Shown here piece by piece: positions 59,707 through 64,000 of a DNA stretch of 64,000 nucleotides (positions are counted from its first letter, which is position 1; every line of letters begins with the position of its first letter). Source of the stretch: Brevundimonas aveniformis DSM 17977 (GTDB lineage: Bacteria > Pseudomonadota > Alphaproteobacteria > Caulobacterales > Caulobacteraceae). The notes below the pieces were generated by a model. The model did not search any database, was not told the origin of the DNA, and worked only from the letters and a program-made list of their open reading frames with translations. Position numbers and translations under genes: made by a program. Location: assembly GCF_000428765.1 (NCBI RefSeq), contig NZ_AUAO01000003.1, positions 62,001-126,000 of the forward strand. The letters run 5' to 3'.

Positions 59707-61497
59707 ATGGCCGGCGACTTTCTTGGGGTGTCGCGGTCCGCGCTGGGGCGTACCTGGAGAGCCCGACCCGCGGATTCGAGCACCGTTCAGACGATCCAGC
59801 GCGCGGAGTCCCTGTCGGAACCCCTGGCGCGCGCGATTGCGTCGCGCGGCGTGTCTCCCGAACAGGTCGAGGACTATCTGCGACCGACCCTGAGGCGACA
59901 GTTCCCGGATCCATCCAGTTTTCAAGACATGGATGGGGCGGCTCGCGCCTTGATCGACGCCCTGGTGGCCGAGGCGAACATCTGGGTTCTGGCTGACTAT
60001 GACGTGGACGGTGGCAGTTCCGCGGCCCTGCTGGTGCGTTGGTTCCGTGCCATGGGGCGGGAGCTGTCAATCTATGTCCCTGATCGTCTCAAGGAGGGCT
60101 ATGGGCCAAGCCCCCTGGCTTTCCAACGCATGAAGGCGGCCGGAGCCGATCTGGTCGTGACGGTGGACTGTGGGGCCGCCGCCTATGAAGCCCTTGAGGC
60201 TGCCGCCGATCAGGGGCTGGAGGTCGTGGTCATCGACCATCACCTGATGCGAGGGCCGCCGCCCCGAGCGCGCGCCGTGGTCAATCCCAACCGACCCGAC
60301 GACACGTCAGGTCAGGGCAATCTGGCAGCGGCGGGGGTGGTCTTTGTTCTGTTGGCGGCCCTGAACCGGGAAGTGCGCCAACGCGGCCTGGTCGACACCC
60401 GTGAGCCGCCGGATATCCGCCAATGGCTCGACCTGGCGGCCATGGGCGCGATCTGTGACGTGACGGCCCTGACCGGGTTCAACCGGGCGCTGGCATCGCT
60501 GGGGCTCAAGACCATGTCCCAGTGGCAGAATCCGGGGCTGAAGGCCCTCATGGCGGTTGCCCAGAGCGAGCTGAGCGAGGCGACGCCCTTCCATGCGGGC
60601 TTTGTCCTGGGGCCGCGGATCAATGCGGGAGGGCGGATCGGTAAATCTGACCTGGGGGCGCGGCTGCTCTCCAGCGACGACCCGGACGAACTGATCGAAC
60701 TGGCGACCGAGCTGGATCAGTTGAACAGCCAGCGCCGAGAGGTCGAGAAGGGCATCACGGAAGCTGCGGCCCATCAGGTCGAACGGGCCTCGAACTTTGA
60801 TCCAGCGGCCCCCGTCCTGCTGGTGGCGGGTGAGGGGTGGCACCCCGGTGTGATCGGCGTCGTCGCGGGTCGACTGAAAGAGCGGTGGCGTCGTCCGGTC
60901 GTCGTTGTCGGACTGGATTCTGCGGTTGGGGTCGGCAAGGGATCGGGCCGGTCGATCCCCGGGGTCAACCTCGGTCGCGCCGTTCAGGAGGCCTTTGACG
61001 AAGGGCTGTTGCTGGCTGGGGGTGGGCACGCGATGGCGGCGGGACTGACGGTCAGGGCCGATACGGTGCCTGAGCTGAGAGCATTTCTTGAGGCTCGTCT
61101 GGCCCGTGAGGCCGAGGTCGCAATCGAGCAGGATGCCCTGGAGATCGATGTGCTGAGCACGGCGCGCGCCGCAGACCGTACCCTGTACGAATCGTTCCAG
61201 ATCCTGGCCCCGTTCGGGCCGGGGAACCCTGAACCGACCTTTGTTCTGGCGGGCGTGACGGTGCGTGATGCCCGCGTTCTGAACAACGGACACGTCAGCT
61301 GTCGGCTGGCCGATGCCGATGGAGCGCAGGTCCGGGCCATCGCCTGGCGCGCGGCGGAAACCGAGGTCGGCAAAGCCTTGCTGAGTGGCGGCGGAGCTCT
61401 GGATGTCGCCGGTCTGCTCAAGCCGGACGACTGGAACGGCCGCCGTGGCGTCCAGTTCGAGATTATGGATGTCCACGACCCGCGTCGGGCGGTCTGA
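59707..61497 (+). CDS. recJ: Single-stranded-DNA-specific exonuclease RecJ
   Basis: 5'-3' exonuclease used in recombination and mismatch repair. The 596-residue protein has the DHH/DHHA1 layout: ADYDVDGGSSAALL (motif with DxD), VTVDCGAAAYEALE, VIDHHLMRGPPP with the DHH motif, FVLGPRINAGGRIG and GEGWHPGVIGVVAGRLKERW, GGHAMAAGLTV toward the C-terminus. Slightly longer N-terminus than E. coli. A promoter for the downstream tRNA starts just after its stop. Confidence 0.95.
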   Translation: MAGDFLGVSRSALGRTWRARPADSSTVQTIQRAESLSEPLARAIASRGVSPEQVEDYLRPTLRRQFPDPSSFQDMDGAARALIDALVAEANIWVLADYDVDGGSSAALLVRWFRAMGRELSIYVPDRLKEGYGPSPLAFQRMKAAGADLVVTVDCGAAAYEALEAAADQGLEVVVIDHHLMRGPPPRARAVVNPNRPDDTSGQGNLAAAGVVFVLLAALNREVRQRGLVDTREPPDIRQWLDLAAMGAICDVTALTGFNRALASLGLKTMSQWQNPGLKALMAVAQSELSEATPFHAGFVLGPRINAGGRIGKSDLGARLLSSDDPDELIELATELDQLNSQRREVEKGITEAAAHQVERASNFDPAAPVLLVAGEGWHPGVIGVVAGRLKERWRRPVVVVGLDSAVGVGKGSGRSIPGVNLGRAVQEAFDEGLLLAGGGHAMAAGLTVRADTVPELRAFLEARLAREAEVAIEQDALEIDVLSTARAADRTLYESFQILAPFGPGNPEPTFVLAGVTVRDARVLNNGHVSCRLADADGAQVRAIAWRAAETEVGKALLSGGGALDVAGLLKPDDWNGRRGVQFEIMDVHDPRRAV

Positions 61498-61503
61498 CAG
61501 GGC

Positions 61504-61532
61504 TTGCGTCGGCAAATCGAGGCGGCTATATC
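61504..61532 (+). promoter_or_regulatory. Candidate promoter of tRNA-Glu
   Basis: TTGCGT (61504-61509), 17-base spacer, TATATC (61527-61532), predicted start near 61539, 12 bases before the tRNA. Good spacing and near consensus. Confidence 0.5.
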
Positions 61533-61550
61533 GCCCGCTCCGCAGCGCGT

Positions 61551-61625
61551 GGTCCCTTCGTCTATCGGTTAGGACGTCAGGTTTTCAACCTGAAAAGAGG
61601 GGTTCGATTCCCCTAGGGACTGCCA
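61551..61625 (+). tRNA. tRNA-Glu(UUC)
   Basis: 75 bases including the encoded CCA. The acceptor stem GGTCCCT pairs with AGGGACT (one G-T), followed by discriminator G and CCA. The anticodon stem TCAGG/CCTGA carries loop TTTTCAA with anticodon TTC at 34-36. The T arm AGGGG-TTCGATT-CCCCT is complete. It lies between recJ and lon. Confidence 0.96.
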
Positions 61626-61685
61626 CTGCGGGATTATTCCCCCGACAATCCGACATTTTCGTCTGTGGGCCGTTCTCGCGTGTGC

Positions 61686-61714
61686 CTTGAACGTGCGCGC
61701 CGAAGCGCCACATA
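61686..61714 (+). promoter_or_regulatory. Candidate sigma-32 heat-shock promoter of lon
   Basis: CTTGAA (61686-61691), 17-base spacer, CACATA (61709-61714), resembles the alphaproteobacterial sigma-32 form CTTG-N17/18-CYTAT. It lies about 100 bp before the lon start. Lon being heat-shock controlled is known in bacteria; consensus match only. Confidence 0.45.
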
Positions 61715-61817
61715 GTCGTTACAATGCCTGCCGAGAGTCGGGGGCAGGGGCCGGGCCCGTGGTCCGGGTGGCCCTGAAGGTCGAGCGTCGCAGGTTGACG
61801 GCGGCCAGGAGAGTTGA

Positions 61818-64000
61818 ATGTCTGAATCCCACGTCCTGCCGGTCTTGCCGCTTCGGGACATTGTTGTTTTTCCGCACATGGTCGTGCCGCTGTTCGTCGG
61901 GCGCGACAAATCCGTGCGCGCGCTTGAGGCGGTGATGAAAGGTGGCAAGCAGATCCTGCTGGCCACGCAGAAGAATTCCACGGACGACGATCCGGCGGCC
62001 GATGCCATCTATTCGATCGGTGTCGTGGCCAATGTCCTGCAACTGTTGAAGCTGCCTGACGGCACGGTGAAGGTGCTGGTCGAGGGCAAGTCGCGGGCAC
62101 GGCTCGACGGCTTTACCGACCGTCCTGACTATTTCGAAGCCCGCTATTCGGACCTGGCCGATGTGCTGGAAGATCCGGGCGAGGTCGAGGCGCTGAGCCG
62201 GGCGGTCGTCGAGCACTTCGAGAACTATGTGAAGCTGAACAAGAAGGTGCCCCCCGAGGCCCTGTCGGCCATCCCGAACATTACCGATCCGTCGGCCCTG
62301 GCGGATTCGATTGCGGCGCACCTGGCGGTGAAGATCGCCGACAAACAGGCCCTGCTGGAGAACCTGCCGGTGGCGCGCCGCCTGGAGCGCGTTTTCGGCC
62401 TGATGGAAGGCGAAATCTCGGTCCTGCAGGTCGAAAAGAAGATCCGCAGCCGGGTGAAGCGGCAGATGGAGCGCACCCAGCGCGAGTACTATCTGAACGA
62501 ACAAATGAAGGCGATCCAGCGCGAGCTGGGCGAGCAGGACGAGCAGCGCGATGAGCTGATGGAGCTCGAAAAGCGCATCCGTAAGACCAAGCTGTCCAAG
62601 GAAGCGCGAACCAAGGCCGAAGGCGAGCTGAAGAAGCTGCGCAACATGAGCCCGATGTCGGCGGAATCGACGGTGGTTCGCAACTACCTCGACTGGCTGC
62701 TGTCGATCCCGTGGGGCAAGTCCCGCCAGAAGCCTATCGACCTGGCCAAGGCCGAAGCGATCCTCGAGGAGGACCACTACGGACTGGAGAAGGTCAAGGA
62801 ACGGATTCTCGAATATCTCGCCGTTCAGGCGCGCACCGGGTCGCTCAAGGGCCCGATCCTGTGCCTGGTCGGTCCTCCCGGCGTCGGCAAGACATCACTG
62901 GCCAAGTCCATCGCCAAGGCGACAGGGCGTGAGTACGTTCGCATGTCGCTGGGCGGCGTGCGGGACGAGGCGGAAATCCGTGGCCATCGTCGCACCTATA
63001 TCGGGTCGATGCCGGGCAAGATCATCCAGTCGATGAAGAAGGCCAAGACGACCAACGCTTTCATCTTGCTGGATGAGATCGACAAGCTGGGTGCCGACTG
63101 GCGCGGCGATCCATCTTCGGCCTTGCTCGAGGTACTGGACCCGGCCCAGAACAACACATTCGGCGATCACTACCTCGAGGTCGATTACGATCTGTCGCCG
63201 GTGATGTTCGTCACCACGGCCAACAGCCTGAACATGCCCCAGCCTCTGCTGGACCGCATGGAGGTCATCCGCATCTCCGGCTACACCGAAGACGAGAAGG
63301 TCGAGATCGCCAAACGTCACGTTCTGCCCAAGCTAGCGGCGGATCATGGGCTCAAGGAAGGTGAGTGGATCGTGCCGGAAAGCTCGATCCGCGATCTCAT
63401 TCGATACTACACCCGCGAAGCCGGCGTTCGGAGCCTCGAGCGTGAGCTCGGGGGCCTGGCCCGCAAGGCGGTGCGCGAGATGGCCCGGGACAATCTGGTG
63501 TCGATCACAGTCGACGAGGAACGGCTCGCTCGCTACGCTGGCGTTCGCAAATATCGCCACGGCGAGACGGACGATTTCGACCAGGTCGGGATTGTCACCG
63601 GCCTGGCCTGGACGGAGTTCGGCGGCGACATTCTGACGATCGAGGCGGTCAAGATGCCCGGCAAGGGGCGCATGACCGTCACCGGCAACCTCAAAGAGGT
63701 GATGAAGGAATCGATCTCGGCGGCGGCCTCCTATGTGCGGGCACGTTCGCTCGAGTTCGGGATCAAGCCGCCGGTGTTCGAAACCACCGACGTTCACGTT
63801 CACGTCCCGGATGGGGCTACGCCCAAGGATGGACCTTCGGCCGGCATTGCTATGGTCACGGCCATGGTGTCGGTGCTGACGGGGAATCCGATCCGCAAAG
63901 ACATCGCCATGACCGGCGAAGTTACCCTGCGCGGACGGGCCACAGCGATCGGTGGCCTGAAGGAAAAGCTGTTGGCGGCTCTGCGTTCGGGGATCAAGAC
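61818..64000 (+). CDS. lon: ATP-dependent protease La (Lon), truncated by the window end
   Basis: AAA+ serine protease of the cytoplasm that degrades misfolded and regulatory proteins, in Caulobacter including CcrM. The visible 727 residues begin SESHVLPVLPLRDIVVFPHM (N-terminal substrate domain), have the Walker A GPPGVGKTSLAKS and Walker B FILLDEIDKLG, and end in the protease domain with the catalytic Ser674 (PKDGPSAGIAM) and Lys717 (GGLKEKLLAA). The open frame runs to the last base, so the C-terminal end is not seen. AGGAGAG precedes the ATG. Confidence 0.97.
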   Translation, partial: MSESHVLPVLPLRDIVVFPHMVVPLFVGRDKSVRALEAVMKGGKQILLATQKNSTDDDPAADAIYSIGVVANVLQLLKLPDGTVKVLVEGKSRARLDGFTDRPDYFEARYSDLADVLEDPGEVEALSRAVVEHFENYVKLNKKVPPEALSAIPNITDPSALADSIAAHLAVKIADKQALLENLPVARRLERVFGLMEGEISVLQVEKKIRSRVKRQMERTQREYYLNEQMKAIQRELGEQDEQRDELMELEKRIRKTKLSKEARTKAEGELKKLRNMSPMSAESTVVRNYLDWLLSIPWGKSRQKPIDLAKAEAILEEDHYGLEKVKERILEYLAVQARTGSLKGPILCLVGPPGVGKTSLAKSIAKATGREYVRMSLGGVRDEAEIRGHRRTYIGSMPGKIIQSMKKAKTTNAFILLDEIDKLGADWRGDPSSALLEVLDPAQNNTFGDHYLEVDYDLSPVMFVTTANSLNMPQPLLDRMEVIRISGYTEDEKVEIAKRHVLPKLAADHGLKEGEWIVPESSIRDLIRYYTREAGVRSLERELGGLARKAVREMARDNLVSITVDEERLARYAGVRKYRHGETDDFDQVGIVTGLAWTEFGGDILTIEAVKMPGKGRMTVTGNLKEVMKESISAAASYVRARSLEFGIKPPVFETTDVHVHVPDGATPKDGPSAGIAMVTAMVSVLTGNPIRKDIAMTGEVTLRGRATAIGGLKEKLLAALRSGIK

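Overview
The window is about 64 kb of dense, GC-rich chromosome (intergenic gaps mostly under 200 bp, GC-rich third codon positions) from an alphaproteobacterium, most likely a Caulobacterales member close to Brevundimonas or Caulobacter. The evidence is the protein types (pyruvate dehydrogenase E1-beta carrying its own lipoyl domain, DUF5076 inside the pdh operon, class II DAHP synthase, bifunctional RSH, class I PhaC, TorF-like porin), a TTAG-N7-TTAA CtrA-like site beside paired GANTC sites, and the housekeeping gene order. I see no phage, integrase, insertion sequence or CRISPR array. This is core genome, and the interest lies in regulation, start sites and small repeats.

Layout. 0.1-8.9 kb: pth, rplY, a lipoprotein gene and prs on the minus strand; bamD, recN and exoD on the plus strand; then a cyclic-nucleotide-domain/patatin phospholipase. 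9-20.7 kb: a methylcrotonyl-CoA carboxylase beta-like gene and an enoyl-CoA hydratase (leucine/isovalerate type), a beta-propeller exoprotein, a reverse-transsulfuration pair (cbs, then a Cys/Met PLP enzyme), a DUF885 hydrolase, a TorF-like porin and a nitronate monooxygenase. 20.8-28.4 kb: a frameshifted TonB-like secreted protein, secG, pyrG, a double GNAT protein, rpmF, eno and an ftsB-like division gene. 28.5-34 kb: the pyruvate dehydrogenase operon pdhA-pdhB-DUF5076-pdhC-lpdA. 34-45.7 kb: mixed housekeeping and envelope genes (DUF445, SDR, wrbA, extradiol dioxygenase, lemA plus an M48 protease, a MoxR ATPase, an NlpD-like LysM/LytM lipoprotein, NYN protein, folK). 45.7-54 kb: rpoZ-rsh (stringent response), gph, glmU, rpiA, gor and an O-antigen-ligase-like membrane protein. 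54-57 kb: an aromatic cluster aroF(class II)-pheA-like-chorismate mutase. 57-64 kb: phaC, a lipoprotein, recJ, tRNA-Glu(UUC) and lon, which runs off the window end.

The observations I rate highest are: (i) a 29-codon Phe/Tyr-rich leader peptide (56114-56203) with mutually exclusive RNA helices in front of the chorismate mutase gene, next to a prephenate dehydratase with no ACT domain, which looks like a ribosome-mediated attenuator replacing allosteric control; (ii) evidence that the RSH gene starts at a CTG overlapping the rpoZ stop codon (CTGA) behind an AGGAGG ribosome binding site; (iii) two families of palindromic repeats, one of REP/BIME type in four intergenic spaces and one also found in frame in the interdomain linkers of both PdhB and PdhC; (iv) a terminator-like hairpin directly in front of rplY; (v) a CtrA-like box plus tandem CcrM sites before the ftsB-like gene; and (vi) a likely -1 frameshift in a TonB-like protein and a stop-loss-type fusion of two GNAT proteins.
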